From Alkalibacterium sp. (lineage in GTDB: Bacteria; Bacillota; Bacilli; Lactobacillales; Carnobacteriaceae_A), in assembly GCA_007692455.1 (NCBI GenBank), contig RECC01000036.1, positions 186,001 to 250,000 of the forward strand: DNA of 64,000 nucleotides, given 5' to 3'. Under the pieces are notes generated by a model. It searched no databases and was not told where the DNA came from. It saw only the letters and a program-made list of their open reading frames with translations. Numbering within the stretch: the stretch's first letter is position 1; each line of letters opens with the position of its first letter. Position numbers and translations under genes: made by a program. Shown piece by piece: positions 16,890 through 29,748 of this stretch.

Positions 16890-17468
16890 ATGGCGGACTT
16901 GAAACTATTAACTGAACGGGTAGTCGAAAAAGAAAAAGCGGCTATGCGAGAAGAAATTGAAAAAACAAAAAAACAAGCTGAAGACGAACTTCAGGCTTTT
17001 GAAGCGGAAGAGGTACAGAAGCGTCTCCGTTTAAAAGAAGAAATTAAAAGTAAATCTGACCAGCGCTATACCATTAAGAAAAACACGCTGGAGATAAAAA
17101 GAAGAAATGAAGTGCTTGCCGCAAAGCAGAGAATATTACATGCTGTCTTTGAAGAAGCAAACAGCAAACTCGATAATTTGAATGAAGCGGACTTTAAGGC
17201 CTTTACACTTGGTGTATTGAATCAGTTTGACGAGTCCAGTGCAGTGACTATGAAGTTAGGCGCTAAATCTACAGCTGCATTTGATAAAAGTTGGGTAAAC
17301 GCCTTATCCGACAAGAAGCTGACTGTTCGAATTTCTGAAGAAACAGTAGCTAATGAGTCAGGCTTTGTTATTGAAAAAGATGGGATTGATTATAACTTCT
17401 TGTTCAGTAACTTAGTTGATGATGCAAGAATGGATATTTTACCGGAAATTTCAAAAGAATTATTTTAG
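16890..17468 (+). CDS. ntpE: V-type ATPase subunit E (peripheral stalk)
   Basis: NtpE pairs with NtpF in the peripheral stalk. The 192-aa protein has a charged coiled-coil N-terminal half (residues 1-90) and a globular C-terminal half ending in DARMDILPEISKELF, as in the family. I chose ATG 16890 behind AGGAGGG; an in-frame ATG at 16842 lies within the T-rich region after the upstream hairpin. The 107-base gap before it is by far the longest in the operon and contains the ntpK-ntpE hairpin. Confidence 0.92.
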   Translation: MADLKLLTERVVEKEKAAMREEIEKTKKQAEDELQAFEAEEVQKRLRLKEEIKSKSDQRYTIKKNTLEIKRRNEVLAAKQRILHAVFEEANSKLDNLNEADFKAFTLGVLNQFDESSAVTMKLGAKSTAAFDKSWVNALSDKKLTVRISEETVANESGFVIEKDGIDYNFLFSNLVDDARMDILPEISKELF

Positions 17469-17482
17469 GGAGGAGAATGATA

Positions 17483-18487
17483 ATGAAAGATGCCGTATAT
17501 GGATCAAGTAATGTTCTCATACGTATTTACGAGAATGATCTCCTCACTCGAGCTCAATTTGAAAGAATGCTTTCTGCTGCCACTTTTGATGAGGCAGTAA
17601 ATGTTCTTCGGGAAACGCCTTACCGTAATGATGTTGACAGAATCAAAGAAGATAAAGATTACGACTCTATGTTTATGCATGAATTGAATCAGACTTTTGA
17701 AGAATTATTTAAAATCGTTCCTAACAAAGAGCTGATTGAACTGACAGGATTGAGATACGCTTACCATAATTTAAAGGTGCTATTTAAAGAAGAATTTACT
17801 GAGCAGGAACTTGACCACTTGCTGATACCAATTGGCAGATACCCTATCTCTGAACTCCGACAGGCGGTTCGGACAGGGGAGTCGGAAGAACTGTCGGAAG
17901 AATACATGAAATCCATTAATGAAGTGCTTGAGGATTACAACCAGTACCAGAATGTTCAGGCAGTGGATATCATTCTTGACAGACGTTATTTCACGCATCT
18001 GAGGCTGTTGGCTGATCAGACGGGGGAAGACGATATTCCTGAACTGGTTGAAACCTTTATTGATTATAACAACTTATCTACACTGATTCGTGGGATGAAG
18101 CAAGGGAAGACAAGAAACTTCCTGTATACAGTGCTCTCTAGTTCTGGTTCTATTCCAAAGAGTGACTTGCTGGAAATAGCAGAAAACGGACACCAGTATG
18201 CTTTGAATTATTTTAGAACGACAGATTACCGTAAGCTTTTGGAACAAGCATTCGATAAAGAGTCAGGAGAATTTTCTACAGTCAAAGTTGACTTCGTAAC
18301 GGATAATGCCTATATGGAAAAGATGCGCGATGCTCATCTGAAATCTTTTGGCCCCATGCCGGTCCTGGCATATATTTATGCTAAGGAAATTGAAGTGAAA
18401 AATCTGCGCCTTATCTTGTCTGGAAAAGAAAACGGTGTGTCTCAGGAAGCTATAAGAGAAAGGATGCGATTGAACTATGCCAAGTAA
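17483..18487 (+). CDS. ntpC: V-type ATPase subunit C (d subunit, rotor cap)
   Basis: Subunit C (also called d) couples the central shaft to the K ring. The 334-aa protein matches in length and contains the family segments LTGLRYAYHNLKVLFKEEF, RRYFTHLRLLAD, FIDYNNLSTLIRGMKQGK and the C-terminal YIYAKEIEVKNLRLILSGKENG. I chose ATG 17483, seven bases after GGGAGGAG; the ATG at 17477 is too close to the ribosome binding site. It overlaps ntpG by 11 bases, which suggests coupled translation. Confidence 0.93.
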   Translation: MKDAVYGSSNVLIRIYENDLLTRAQFERMLSAATFDEAVNVLRETPYRNDVDRIKEDKDYDSMFMHELNQTFEELFKIVPNKELIELTGLRYAYHNLKVLFKEEFTEQELDHLLIPIGRYPISELRQAVRTGESEELSEEYMKSINEVLEDYNQYQNVQAVDIILDRRYFTHLRLLADQTGEDDIPELVETFIDYNNLSTLIRGMKQGKTRNFLYTVLSSSGSIPKSDLLEIAENGHQYALNYFRTTDYRKLLEQAFDKESGEFSTVKVDFVTDNAYMEKMRDAHLKSFGPMPVLAYIYAKEIEVKNLRLILSGKENGVSQEAIRERMRLNYAK

Positions 18488-18788
18488 AATAGGAGTTGTA
18501 GGCGACAAAGACTCTGTTCTTGCTTTTAAAATGATAGGTTTCTCAGTATTCTTTGCATCCGAAGCTAAAGAGACGCGACGTATTATCGACAACCTAGCTG
18601 ACAAGAATTACGGAGTAATTTATCTGACAGAACAGCTGGCAGAGATGATTCCAGAAACAATTAAGCGTTACGACGCTAAAATGAAACCTGCCATCATTTT
18701 GATCCCTAATCATGCAGGGTCACGCGGAATAGGTAAAAAGCGCGTGCAAGAAAATGTCGAGAAAGCTGTGGGTCAAAATATTTTATAG
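18477..18788 (+). CDS. ntpG: V-type ATPase subunit F (NtpG)
   Basis: A 103-aa soluble subunit that joins subunit D in the central rotor shaft. It starts with the recognisable KIGVVGDKDSVLAFKMIGF and has the middle segment YGVIYLTEQLAEMIPETI and PAIILIPN. It starts within the end of ntpC (11-base overlap) and is followed by the TTG-starting ntpA after 12 bases. Naming differs between systems: NtpG of E. hirae corresponds to subunit F elsewhere. Confidence 0.92.
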   Translation: MPSKIGVVGDKDSVLAFKMIGFSVFFASEAKETRRIIDNLADKNYGVIYLTEQLAEMIPETIKRYDAKMKPAIILIPNHAGSRGIGKKRVQENVEKAVGQNIL

Positions 18789-18800
18789 GAGGGTACGAAT

Positions 18801-20585
18801 TTGAGTAAAGGAACAATTGTGAGTGTTTCCGGACCACTGGTTACTGCAAGTGGCATGGAATCGGCTAACATACAAGATATCTGCCGTGTCGGACGTTTAG
18901 GTTTGATCGGTGAAATAATTGAGATGAGAGATGATGTAGCATCAATTCAGGTATATGAAGAAACATCGATGGTCGGCCCTGGAGAAGATGTAGAAACAAC
19001 CGGAGAAGCACTATCTGTTGAGCTGGCACCTGGTATGATTTCACAGATGTTTGATGGCATCCAGAGACCTTTGGATGAATTTATGGAAATGACCAACAGC
19101 AACTTCCTTGAAAGAGGTATGACGATTGCACCTTTAAATCGTGATAAGAAATGGGAGTTCACAGCAGAAGTGGAAGCCGGAACTGAAGTAAGCGCTGGAG
19201 ATATAGTTGGAACTGTTCAGGAAACGAATGTTATCGAACACCGCATTATGGTCCCATTCGGAATGAAAGGTAAAATAAAGTCCATTTCCAATGGAACCTT
19301 TACTATTGAAGAGCCGTTATATGTTCTGGAAACAGAGAATGGCGATAAAGAACTAACTATGATGCAAAAATGGCCTGTTCGTCGTGGACGTCCGATTAAG
19401 ACTAAACTGAACCCTGAAGAACCACTAATCACTGGTCAACGTGTTATTGATACGCTATTTCCAGTAGCTAAAGGTGGAGCAGCTGCAGTACCCGGACCAT
19501 TTGGAGCGGGCAAAACAGTTGTTCAGCACCAAATAGCAAAATGGGCTGATGTTGATTTAGTTGTTTACGTTGGTTGTGGAGAACGCGGAAATGAAATGAC
19601 GGATGTAATTAACGAGTTCCCTGAACTGATTGACCCGAATACCGGCGAATCAATCATGGCGAGAACAATTTTAATTGCAAACACATCCAACATGCCTGTT
19701 GCGGCTCGTGAAGCCTCAATCTATACAGGTATTACCATTGCAGAGTACTTCAGAGATATGGGCTATTCAGTAGCCATTATGGCTGATTCAACTTCAAGAT
19801 GGGCGGAAGCTCTTCGTGAAATGTCCGGCCGTTTAGAAGAAATGCCGGGGGATGAAGGGTATCCTGCTTACCTAGGTTCACGTTTAGCGGAATACTATGA
19901 ACGTGCAGGTAAAGTTGTTACTCTTGGTTCGACTGAACGTTTAGGAAGCATTACGGCGATTGGAGCGGTATCCCCTCCAGGAGGAGATACATCTGAGCCG
20001 GTTACGCAAAACACACTGCGCGTAGCTAAAGTATTCTGGGGACTGGACAGTTCACTGGCTCAGCGACGTCACTTCCCATCGATCAACTGGTTGAATTCCT
20101 ATTCACTATACAGCAATGACATGAACAAATATGTTGGTAAAAAGCTGGATGTTGACTGGGATGGTATGGTTACCCATGCTAAAGCTCTCCTACAGGACGA
20201 ATCAGAACTGCAGGAAATTGTGCGTCTGGTCGGTGTGGAATCCCTATCCGAAAAAGACCGCTTGAAGCTTGTTGTTGCTCGTATGCTGAGAGAAGATTAT
20301 CTTCAGCAGAATGCCTTCGATGATGTGGATACCTATACTTCACGAAACAAACAATATGAAATGATGCAGACGATATTGTATTTTGAAGAACAAAGTATCA
20401 GAGCGATGGATCTTGGTTCTTACTATGATGAAATCATTGAAGGAACTGAAGATATCAGAGAGCGTATTGGACGCATGAAGTATATCAGCGAAGAAGAACT
20501 GGTTAAAATTCAGGAAATCCGAACTAAAACGAAGAGTGACATCCAAACTGTACTTGAGAAAGGTGGTGTAGAATCAGATGCTTAA
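18801..20585 (+). CDS. ntpA: V-type ATPase catalytic subunit A
   Basis: The catalytic ATP-hydrolysing subunit of the A3B3 head. The 594-aa protein has the P-loop GPFGAGKT (residues 232-239), the catalytic region [10 protein letters not shown], and [19 protein letters not shown] and [24 protein letters not shown]. Its extra non-homologous region after residue 110, absent from F-type beta subunits, identifies it as V/A type. The start is TTG 18801 after TAGGAGGG. It overlaps ntpB by eight bases, which fits the equal amounts of A and B needed. Confidence 0.97.
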   Translation: MSKGTIVSVSGPLVTASGMESANIQDICRVGRLGLIGEIIEMRDDVASIQVYEETSMVGPGEDVETTGEALSVELAPGMISQMFDGIQRPLDEFMEMTNSNFLERGMTIAPLNRDKKWEFTAEVEAGTEVSAGDIVGTVQETNVIEHRIMVPFGMKGKIKSISNGTFTIEEPLYVLETENGDKELTMMQKWPVRRGRPIKTKLNPEEPLITGQRVIDTLFPVAKGGAAAVPGPFGAGKTVVQHQIAKWADVDLVVYVGCGERGNEMTDVINEFPELIDPNTGESIMARTILIANTSNMPVAAREASIYTGITIAEYFRDMGYSVAIMADSTSRWAEALREMSGRLEEMPGDEGYPAYLGSRLAEYYERAGKVVTLGSTERLGSITAIGAVSPPGGDTSEPVTQNTLRVAKVFWGLDSSLAQRRHFPSINWLNSYSLYSNDMNKYVGKKLDVDWDGMVTHAKALLQDESELQEIVRLVGVESLSEKDRLKLVVARMLREDYLQQNAFDDVDTYTSRNKQYEMMQTILYFEEQSIRAMDLGSYYDEIIEGTEDIRERIGRMKYISEEELVKIQEIRTKTKSDIQTVLEKGGVESDA

Positions 20586-21954
20586 GGAATATAAAACAGT
20601 AACAGAAGTTGTAGGTCCGCTGATGACCGTTGAAGGTGTTGAAGGTGTTAAATTCGATGAACTGGTTGATATCGAAATGCAGACCGGTGAACGCAGAAGA
20701 GGTCAGGTCCTGGAAATTAATGGCGACAAAGCTGTTGTTCAGTTATTTGAAGGCTCTACCGGTATTAACCTTCAGGACACGAAAGTTCGTTTCCTTGGGA
20801 AACCTTTATCGTTAGATGTTTCTGAAGATATGATTGGTCGTACATTTGATGGTATGGGCCGTGTAAACGACGGTGGACCAAATCTAATTCCGGAAAAAAG
20901 TCTGGATATTAATGGTATGGCCATCAACCCCATCTCACGAGACTATCCCGATGAATTTATTCAGACAGGTATCTCAACAATTGACCACTTAAATACCTTG
21001 GTTCGTGGACAAAAATTACCAGTATTTTCTGGTTCTGGACTGCCTCACAAAGAATTGGCAGCTCAGATAGCCCGTCAAGCCAGTGTTACCAATGCAGATG
21101 AGAAGTTTGCTGTAGTATTCGCTGCCATCGGAATTACATTTGAAGAAGCCGAGTATTTTATGAATGACTTTAAAGAAACTGGCGCGATTGACCGTTCAGT
21201 AGTATTCATTAACTTAGCGGATGATCCGGCTATTGAACGAATCGCTACGCCAAGAATGGCCTTGACAGCTGCTGAATACCTGGCTTTTGAAAAGGATATG
21301 CATGTACTGGTTATTATGACAGACATGACAAACTATGCTGAAGCCCTGCGTGAAATATCGGCTGCCAGACGTGAAGTTCCTGGACGACGTGGGTACCCGG
21401 GTTACTTGTATACAAACCTGGCAACCTTATACGAGCGTGCCGGACGTCTTGAAGGAACGAATGGATCGGTTACTCAGATTCCAATTCTAACTATGCCTGA
21501 AGACGATATTACGCATCCAATTCCCGATTTGACCGGATACATTACTGAGGGACAGATTATTCTGTCAAGAGAACTCTATAACCAGGGATATCAGCCTCCA
21601 ATAGATGTACTGCCTTCCTTGTCACGATTAAAAGATAAAGGAACTGGCGAAGGAAAAACGAGAGAAGATCACGCACCTACCATGAACCAGATTTTCTCAG
21701 CCTATGCACAGGGTAAAGAAGCGAAGGAATTATCTGCTGTTCTTGGTGAAGCTGCACTTTCAGATGCGGATAGAAGTTACGTTGAATTCACGAATAAGTT
21801 TGAGAAAGAGTATGTCAACCAGGGGAATTATACTAAGCGAACCATTCAGGAAACACTTGATTTAGGGTGGGACCTGCTGAAAGTATTGCCTCGTGGTGAA
21901 CTGAAACGTATTAAAGATGATATGCTTGACAAATACATGCCAAAGGGAGAGTGA
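20578..21954 (+). CDS. ntpB: V-type ATPase non-catalytic subunit B
   Basis: Subunit B alternates with A in the head and contributes the arginine finger. The 458-aa protein lacks a true P-loop; the matching place reads [18 protein letters not shown]. Other family marks are [17 protein letters not shown]-type sequence, [43 protein letters not shown], and [17 protein letters not shown]. The ATG overlaps the ntpA stop region, suggesting coupled translation. The stop is five bases before ntpD. Confidence 0.97.
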   Translation: MLKEYKTVTEVVGPLMTVEGVEGVKFDELVDIEMQTGERRRGQVLEINGDKAVVQLFEGSTGINLQDTKVRFLGKPLSLDVSEDMIGRTFDGMGRVNDGGPNLIPEKSLDINGMAINPISRDYPDEFIQTGISTIDHLNTLVRGQKLPVFSGSGLPHKELAAQIARQASVTNADEKFAVVFAAIGITFEEAEYFMNDFKETGAIDRSVVFINLADDPAIERIATPRMALTAAEYLAFEKDMHVLVIMTDMTNYAEALREISAARREVPGRRGYPGYLYTNLATLYERAGRLEGTNGSVTQIPILTMPEDDITHPIPDLTGYITEGQIILSRELYNQGYQPPIDVLPSLSRLKDKGTGEGKTREDHAPTMNQIFSAYAQGKEAKELSAVLGEAALSDADRSYVEFTNKFEKEYVNQGNYTKRTIQETLDLGWDLLKVLPRGELKRIKDDMLDKYMPKGE

Positions 21955-21959
21955 GGTAA

Positions 21960-22592
21960 ATGGCCAAATTAGATGTCAACCCCACTCGTATGGAACTGGC
22001 GAAACTCAAGAAAAGAATGAATCTCGCCTCCAGAGGGCACAAATTATTGAAAGACAAGCAGGATGAGCTGATGCGTCAGTTCATATTGCTGATTAGAAAA
22101 AACAATGAACTGAGAATTGAAGTTGAAGAAAAACTTGAAAAAGCCATGCAGTCATTCGCTATGGCCAAATCTCTGTTACATGAAAACTATATAGAAGAAC
22201 TGATGGCTGTTCCTAGCCGAAGCGTGTCTTTAAACATTGATCGCAAGAACATCATGAGTGTTCGTGTCCCTCAGATGAACTTTCATTATGAGGACGGACA
22301 GGGCGGTTCAAGTGACATCAGTTATGGGTATTTAAACTCAAATGGCGAACTGGACTTGACATTTGACTATCTGGTTGATGTCATGCCGGCTATGCTTGAA
22401 CTGGCAGAAATCGAGAAGACATGTCAGTTGATGGCCAATGAAATTGAAAAGACTAGACGAAGAGTAAACGCGCTTGAATATATGACGATTCCTCAATTGG
22501 AAGAAACGATTTACTTTATTCAGATGAAGCTGGATGAAAGTGAACGTTCAGCCATTACTCGTCTGATGAAAGTCAAGGATATGGGTCATTAA
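21960..22592 (+). CDS. ntpD: V-type ATPase subunit D (central shaft)
   Basis: Subunit D is the rotating coiled-coil shaft inside the A3B3 head. The 210-aa protein begins with the family pattern [34 protein letters not shown] and ends in a second long helix ([41 protein letters not shown]). It is the last gene of the operon and is followed by a terminator. No ntpH or ntpJ (K+ uptake) gene follows, unlike the longer E. hirae operon. Confidence 0.95.
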   Translation: MAKLDVNPTRMELAKLKKRMNLASRGHKLLKDKQDELMRQFILLIRKNNELRIEVEEKLEKAMQSFAMAKSLLHENYIEELMAVPSRSVSLNIDRKNIMSVRVPQMNFHYEDGQGGSSDISYGYLNSNGELDLTFDYLVDVMPAMLELAEIEKTCQLMANEIEKTRRRVNALEYMTIPQLEETIYFIQMKLDESERSAITRLMKVKDMGH

Positions 22593-22607
22593 GTAGTTTA
22601 TAGAAGA

Positions 22608-22646
22608 TAGAAGGGTTGAGCTGAAGGGCTTGCCCTTCTATTTTTT
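22608..22646 (+). terminator. Terminator of the V-ATPase operon
   Basis: TAGAAGGG (22608-22615) pairs perfectly with CCCTTCTA (22633-22640), followed by six T (22641-22646). Confidence 0.9.
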
Positions 22647-22712
22647 AGCCATCCTGCTTTATACCACAGAGGGGATTAGTTATACTGGTTATATGAGAAG
22701 GGTGGTTAATCT

Positions 22713-24783
<2,071 letters not shown>

Positions 24784-24784
<1 letters not shown>

Positions 24785-24996
24785 TGCTTTTATACCCTTC
24801 ACAGGATGATTTATTAAAAAAGATTGATTCAAAATACTCACTAGTTATTTTAGCAGCAAAACGTGCTAAAGTTCTTCACGACAGCCCGTCAGCGCAAATG
24901 CTGGACAGTTATCAGAGCAAGAAAAATGTCGGAAAAGCTCTTGAAGAAATTAAATCAGGAGACTTAGTAATAGACCCAGATAGTTTATCCAAATAA
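24784..24996 (+). CDS. rpoZ: RNA polymerase omega subunit
   Basis: A 70-aa subunit that helps fold and assemble the beta' subunit of RNA polymerase. The sequence (MLLYPSQDDLLKKIDSKYSLVILAAKRAK, then KNVGKALEEIKSGDLVI) fits the short Firmicute omega. The ATG overlaps the gmk stop codon. It is followed by a large compound terminator, so coaBC downstream probably has its own promoter or depends on read-through. Confidence 0.95.
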
Positions 24997-25003
24997 AAAG
25001 CAG

Positions 25004-25064
25004 CCTCTGTTCGCGGGAACAGTTAAAGTGAAATACTTTAACTGTTCAGGTACAGAGGTTTTTT
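25004..25064 (+). terminator. Compound terminator after rpoZ
   Basis: An outer stem CCTCTGT/ACAGAGG (25004-25010 with 25052-25058) encloses a perfect 13-bp stem (25017-25029 with 25035-25047) and is followed by six T. It separates gmk-rpoZ from coaBC. Confidence 0.9.
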
Positions 25065-25147
25065 CTAGTTGTCAAAACATCTGAAGATGCTGAAGACATT
25101 GTAGATGTTTATTGGTAAAATAAGTAAAATGACTGAAGAGGTGGCTT

Positions 25148-26347
25148 ATGTTTAAAGGAAAGAAAATTGCCTTGTATGTAACCGGTGGCATAGCAGTTTA
25201 TAAAGTGGTTGATTTAATGCGGGAACTGATAAAAAATGGGGCAGAAGTGCGTGTAGCCATGACGCCCTCTGCCTGTGAATTTGTTTCTCCGTTAACCTTC
25301 CAGGTTTTATCCAGACATTTTATCTATTTAAATACATTTGAGGAAAATGATCCTGAAGTGGTCAATCATATCAATATTGCTGACTGGTCTGACCTCGCAT
25401 TAGTTGCACCTGCCTCTGCAAACACGATTGCCAAATTATCAGCCGGTCTAGCAGATAACTTTGTCACGTCAGCACTGTTGGCTACTACGGCACCAGTCTT
25501 TATCGTCCCGGCAATGAATGCCAACATGTATAAAAACACTGTGACCCAGGAAAATATTGAAAAGCTGAAAAACAGAGGACATTATGTTATGACGCCTGAC
25601 AAAGGATTTCTGGCAGAAGGCTACGAGGGAGAAGGACGCTTTCCGGAAAAAACACGAATTCTCGATGAGCTGAAGCTAGCCATGAGAGATCAGGATATGC
25701 GTCTCCCGTTAAAAGGAAAAACAATTATTATCACTGCAGGCGGTACTAAGGAAAGAATAGATCCGGTACGCTTCATTTCTAATGATTCATCAGGAAAAAT
25801 GGGCCATGCATTGGCAGAAGCCGCCTGGAGACAGGGAGCGACTGTCAAGCTGATTACCACAAGTCAACTTGAGACTCCGGGATATATTGAAAGACTAGCT
25901 GTAGAGTCAGCAGCCGAAATGTACAATGAAGTGCATACCCTATTTAAGGAAGCCGATGCTCTTGTCATGGCAGCAGCTGTCTCGGATTACTCTCCGAAAA
26001 ATGTGGAGAAAAAAAAGATGAAGAAACAGAACGAGCTGACATTAGAACTTAAGAAAAATCCTGATATTTTAATGGAAATGGGTAGAATAAAAGCTCCTCA
26101 GCAGTGCCTGATTGGCTTTGCAGCTGAAACTGATAATATTATTGAGTATGCAAAAGAAAAACTGACAGCTAAACATGCTGATTTAATTGTAGCCAATGAT
26201 GTGGGCAAAACAGACCGAGGATTTAATGTTGATTCCAATGAAGTCACCTTAGTGTCACATACAGATGAACCAAAAGTCATCTCTCTACAGGAAAAAAGTA
26301 AAATAGCTCGTGAAATCATTAACTGGCTTATCGAGTATTATAATTGA
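25148..26347 (+). CDS. coaBC: Bifunctional CoaBC: phosphopantothenoylcysteine synthetase/decarboxylase
   Basis: Two successive steps of coenzyme A synthesis in one 399-aa protein. The N-terminal flavoprotein decarboxylase (residues 1-180) keeps [23 protein letters not shown] and [10 protein letters not shown]. The motif that usually reads LACG here reads LAEG (in [12 protein letters not shown]), so the cysteine known from E. coli is replaced by Glu. The C-terminal synthetase (190-399) has [25 protein letters not shown] and [16 protein letters not shown] precedes the ATG. priA follows after 13 bases, so they are likely co-transcribed. Confidence 0.95.
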   Translation: MFKGKKIALYVTGGIAVYKVVDLMRELIKNGAEVRVAMTPSACEFVSPLTFQVLSRHFIYLNTFEENDPEVVNHINIADWSDLALVAPASANTIAKLSAGLADNFVTSALLATTAPVFIVPAMNANMYKNTVTQENIEKLKNRGHYVMTPDKGFLAEGYEGEGRFPEKTRILDELKLAMRDQDMRLPLKGKTIIITAGGTKERIDPVRFISNDSSGKMGHALAEAAWRQGATVKLITTSQLETPGYIERLAVESAAEMYNEVHTLFKEADALVMAAAVSDYSPKNVEKKKMKKQNELTLELKKNPDILMEMGRIKAPQQCLIGFAAETDNIIEYAKEKLTAKHADLIVANDVGKTDRGFNVDSNEVTLVSHTDEPKVISLQEKSKIAREIINWLIEYYN

Positions 26348-26360
26348 GAGGAGAAATCTA

Positions 26361-28775
26361 ATGCCTCTACTTGCAGATGTAATAGTAGATGTTCCTACTC
26401 TGCAGACTAATCAGCCCTATTCTTATCTAGTACCTGAAAAGTATCGTCATTTTCTGAAAGTCGGGATGCGCGTAATCGTTCCCTTTGGTCGTGGATCTAG
26501 AAAGGTACAGGGATTTGTAGTAGCCGTGAAAGACAATGCAGAATTTAGCGGAGATTTGAAGCAGATTGATTCACTAATGGACAGCAAACCGGTTCTGAAT
26601 GATGAACTGATTGAACTTGGACAGAAAATGGCTTATTTAACCTTCAGCTTCCGAATCAAATGTTATCAGACCATGCTCCCGGCGGTTATGAAAGCCCGCT
26701 ATACCAAAACCATTCACCTCATTGACGAAGTGGAGGAGGCTGTATTATTTGATTTATTTAACGGCAAAAATGAAATGAGCTGGGAAGAAGCAGAGAAAAA
26801 GGATGCCCTCGATACCATTCTACAACTGGAAAAAGAGGAAAAGGTAGAAATTACTTATGAGGTAAATGATCGAACGACTGTAAAAAAAGTAAGAATGGTC
26901 AGCCCACTCTTCAGTTTCGAACAGCTGGAGGAGGAGAAAGAGGCATTACCATCCAATGCGAGCAAGCAGAAACTACTGCTCAGTCTACTGCAGGCAATTA
27001 ACGAAACTGATGCGAAGGCAATCGCAGAATTGAAGGCTGAAGGGGTAAGTACGACTCAAATTAATGCCGGAGAACAAAAGGGCTGGCTCAAAATTTTCGA
27101 AAAAGAAATTAAGCGTGATCCCTTTAAAGATATTACATTCGATGAAACAAGTCACCTGAGCTTGACACCTGACCAGACCCATGCCTTTAAAGAGATTAAT
27201 GAGGCAATTCAAAAGGACAAACACCAGGTCTATCTCCTGAAGGGTGTAACTGGTAGTGGCAAGACAGAAGTATATCTGCAGACAATATCAGAAGTAATAG
27301 ATAAAAAGGAAGGGGCCTTAATGCTTGTTCCTGAAATTGCATTGACCCCTCAGATGGTCGAGCGGTTCAAGGGACGATTCGGAAGCCAGGTAGCGGTCCT
27401 GCATAGTGGATTGTCTGACGGCGAAAAATACGATGAATGGCGCAAAATTGAGCAGGAGGAAGCTAGGGTTGTGGTAGGTGCACGATCCAGTATTTTTGCC
27501 CCACTCAAGTCAATTGGTCTAATTATTATTGATGAAGAGCATGAAACGACCTACAAGCAGGAAGAATTTCCGAAATATCATGCCCGAGACATCGCCATTA
27601 TGCGCGGACAGTATCACAACTGTCCAGTTATCTTAGGTAGTGCGACACCCTCTCTCGAGTCGAGAGCCAGAGCTACTAAGGGTGTTTATACGCTGCTTGA
27701 ATTGACCAGTCGGGCAAATAAAGCGAGTATGCCACCAGTAGAAGTTGTCGATATGACGGATGAGGCGAAAGAAGGAAACGCCTCTTCCTTTTCGGCTGCC
27801 CTGAAACAAAAATTGGAAGACCGCCTGAAAAAGCAGGAGCAGTCTGTGCTGCTGCTGAATCGTCGTGGCTACTCGTCCTTTGTATTATGCCGAGACTGCG
27901 GCTATGTCCTGGAATGTCCTAATTGTGATATTTCCCAGACACTGCATATGGATTCCAAGACGATGAAATGCCATTACTGCGGTCATGAAGAAGGTATTCC
28001 GCGTACCTGTCCAAAATGCCAGAGTTCATCAATCAGGTATTACGGAACGGGCACTCAAAAAGTGGAAGAAGAACTTAAAGAGCTCATCCCCGAAGCGCGT
28101 ATTATCCGTATGGATGTTGATACTACAAGAAAAAAAGGGGCGCACCAAAAATTATTCAAGAAATTCGAGGAGAAAAAAGCGGATATTCTTCTGGGAACTC
28201 AGATGATTGCGAAAGGACTTGATTTTCCGAATGTGACGCTTGTCGGAGTCATCAATGCCGATACGTCTTTAGGCTTACCGGATTTCAGATCTTCAGAAAA
28301 GACCTTTCAGCTCCTGACTCAAGTGAGTGGGCGTTCGGGGCGTGGAGAGAAGCCGGGAGAAGTGGTTGTCCAGTCATTTAATCCGGATCACTATGCTATT
28401 CAACTGGCAAAAAGGCATGACTACGACAGCTTTTATAAAAAGGAAATGCAGCTGAGACACCTAAGCGAGTACAGCCCGTATTTTTTCCTGATTAAACTGT
28501 CGGTGAGTCACACAAACGAAATGACGGCGGCTAAGAAAATAAATGAATTTATTCAATTTTTAAAACCTGCATTGAGTGACCAGGCTATTATTTTAGGTCC
28601 TACGCCTAAATCTATTGCCCGCACACACAATCGCTATCATTTTCAGACATTGATTAAGTATAAAAGAGAAGAACATCTCATCGAGAGATGCCACGAATTG
28701 TTAATGACCACCCAGAAAGAACAGGCTAAAGGGCTGTTTATTTCAATTGATTATCAGCCAATGGATTTCATTTAA
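26361..28775 (+). CDS. priA: Primosomal protein N' (PriA helicase)
   Basis: PriA restarts collapsed replication forks by loading the replicative helicase. The 804-aa protein has an N-terminal DNA-binding domain, a helicase core with Walker A GVTGSGKTE (about residue 296 on) and a DEEH box, and a zinc-binding insert with pairs of cysteines from C510 (CRDCGYVLECPNC, then CHYCG and CPKC). The helicase continues with GTQMIAKGLDFPNVTLVG and QVSGRSGRG. I chose ATG 26361, behind GAGAGGAG. It overlaps nothing and is followed after 13 bases by fmt; the def gene often found between them is absent. Confidence 0.96.
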   Translation: MPLLADVIVDVPTLQTNQPYSYLVPEKYRHFLKVGMRVIVPFGRGSRKVQGFVVAVKDNAEFSGDLKQIDSLMDSKPVLNDELIELGQKMAYLTFSFRIKCYQTMLPAVMKARYTKTIHLIDEVEEAVLFDLFNGKNEMSWEEAEKKDALDTILQLEKEEKVEITYEVNDRTTVKKVRMVSPLFSFEQLEEEKEALPSNASKQKLLLSLLQAINETDAKAIAELKAEGVSTTQINAGEQKGWLKIFEKEIKRDPFKDITFDETSHLSLTPDQTHAFKEINEAIQKDKHQVYLLKGVTGSGKTEVYLQTISEVIDKKEGALMLVPEIALTPQMVERFKGRFGSQVAVLHSGLSDGEKYDEWRKIEQEEARVVVGARSSIFAPLKSIGLIIIDEEHETTYKQEEFPKYHARDIAIMRGQYHNCPVILGSATPSLESRARATKGVYTLLELTSRANKASMPPVEVVDMTDEAKEGNASSFSAALKQKLEDRLKKQEQSVLLLNRRGYSSFVLCRDCGYVLECPNCDISQTLHMDSKTMKCHYCGHEEGIPRTCPKCQSSSIRYYGTGTQKVEEELKELIPEARIIRMDVDTTRKKGAHQKLFKKFEEKKADILLGTQMIAKGLDFPNVTLVGVINADTSLGLPDFRSSEKTFQLLTQVSGRSGRGEKPGEVVVQSFNPDHYAIQLAKRHDYDSFYKKEMQLRHLSEYSPYFFLIKLSVSHTNEMTAAKKINEFIQFLKPALSDQAIILGPTPKSIARTHNRYHFQTLIKYKREEHLIERCHELLMTTQKEQAKGLFISIDYQPMDFI

Positions 28776-28788
28776 AGCGAGGGATAGT

Positions 28789-29748
28789 ATGAAGAAAATT
28801 GTATTCATGGGAACACCTCAGTTCTCAGTACCCATTTTAGACAGTTTAATAAATAATAATGAAGTAGAAGTCATTTTGGTTGTCACTCAGCCAGACAGAA
28901 AAGTAGGCCGAAAAAAGAAGCTGACTCCGCCGCCGGTCAAGAAAAGAGCCGTAGAGTCCGGTATACCGGTATTGCAGCCGGAGAAACTCTCAGGCTCCGA
29001 GGAACTGCAGACTATACTTGAAAGTGAACCGGATCTTATAGTAACGGCTGCCTACGGACAGTATGTTCCGACTGTTCTACTCAAGGCACCAACATACAAG
29101 GCCATAAATGTTCATGCTTCACTGCTGCCGAAGTACAGGGGAGCAGCGCCTATTCATTATGCACTGATAAATGGCGATGAGGAAACAGGAGTCACTATCA
29201 TGTACATGGAAAAAGAAATGGATGCTGGCGATATTATCAGTCAGCGTTCGCTGTCGATTCTTCCTGAAGATACTGTCGGAACCTTATTTGACAAATTGAG
29301 TCTACTGGGACGAGATTTGCTGATGGAGACTCTGCCGGATATATTTAATGAAACGATTCAGCCCGTTTCTCAGCAGGAGGAAAACGTAACAGTTGCTCCG
29401 ATGATAAGCCCAGAACAGGAAAAAATTGACTGGACTAAACCGGCTGAACAAATTGCAAACAAGGTACGCGGACTGAACCCTTTCCCTGGTGCTTATACGG
29501 TTCTCAACGGCAAACGATTTAAAATCTGGTTTGCTGAATCTTTAGAAAATACGAGTGCGAGTGAACCTGGAACACTGATCAAGTTGAGTAAGGATCAGAT
29601 GTGGGTACAGTGTGCAGGCAATACAGCATTAAAATTAATTGAAGTTCAACCGTTCGGCAAACCTAAGATGACGATTACCGACTATCTTCAAGGCGCGCGT
29701 AATCATCTGGAAGAAGGGGTAAAATTTGAAGACAGACAATCAGAATAG
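28789..29748 (+). CDS. fmt: Methionyl-tRNA formyltransferase
   Basis: Formylates initiator Met-tRNA using 10-formyl-tetrahydrofolate. The 319-aa protein has the catalytic trio N107, H109 and D145, in INVHASLLPKYRGAAP and MDAGDI, and the N-terminal FMGTPQFSVPILD. I chose ATG 28789 behind GCGAGGG. Its end overlaps the rsmB start by 23 bases. The C-terminal domain (from about residue 205) binds tRNA. Confidence 0.97.
   Translation: MKKIVFMGTPQFSVPILDSLINNNEVEVILVVTQPDRKVGRKKKLTPPPVKKRAVESGIPVLQPEKLSGSEELQTILESEPDLIVTAAYGQYVPTVLLKAPTYKAINVHASLLPKYRGAAPIHYALINGDEETGVTIMYMEKEMDAGDIISQRSLSILPEDTVGTLFDKLSLLGRDLLMETLPDIFNETIQPVSQQEENVTVAPMISPEQEKIDWTKPAEQIANKVRGLNPFPGAYTVLNGKRFKIWFAESLENTSASEPGTLIKLSKDQMWVQCAGNTALKLIEVQPFGKPKMTITDYLQGARNHLEEGVKFEDRQSE

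Noticed and set aside
22608-22646. Possible attenuator before the patatin gene
   Set aside because: The perfect stem and T-run lie just after ntpD and fit a simple operon terminator.
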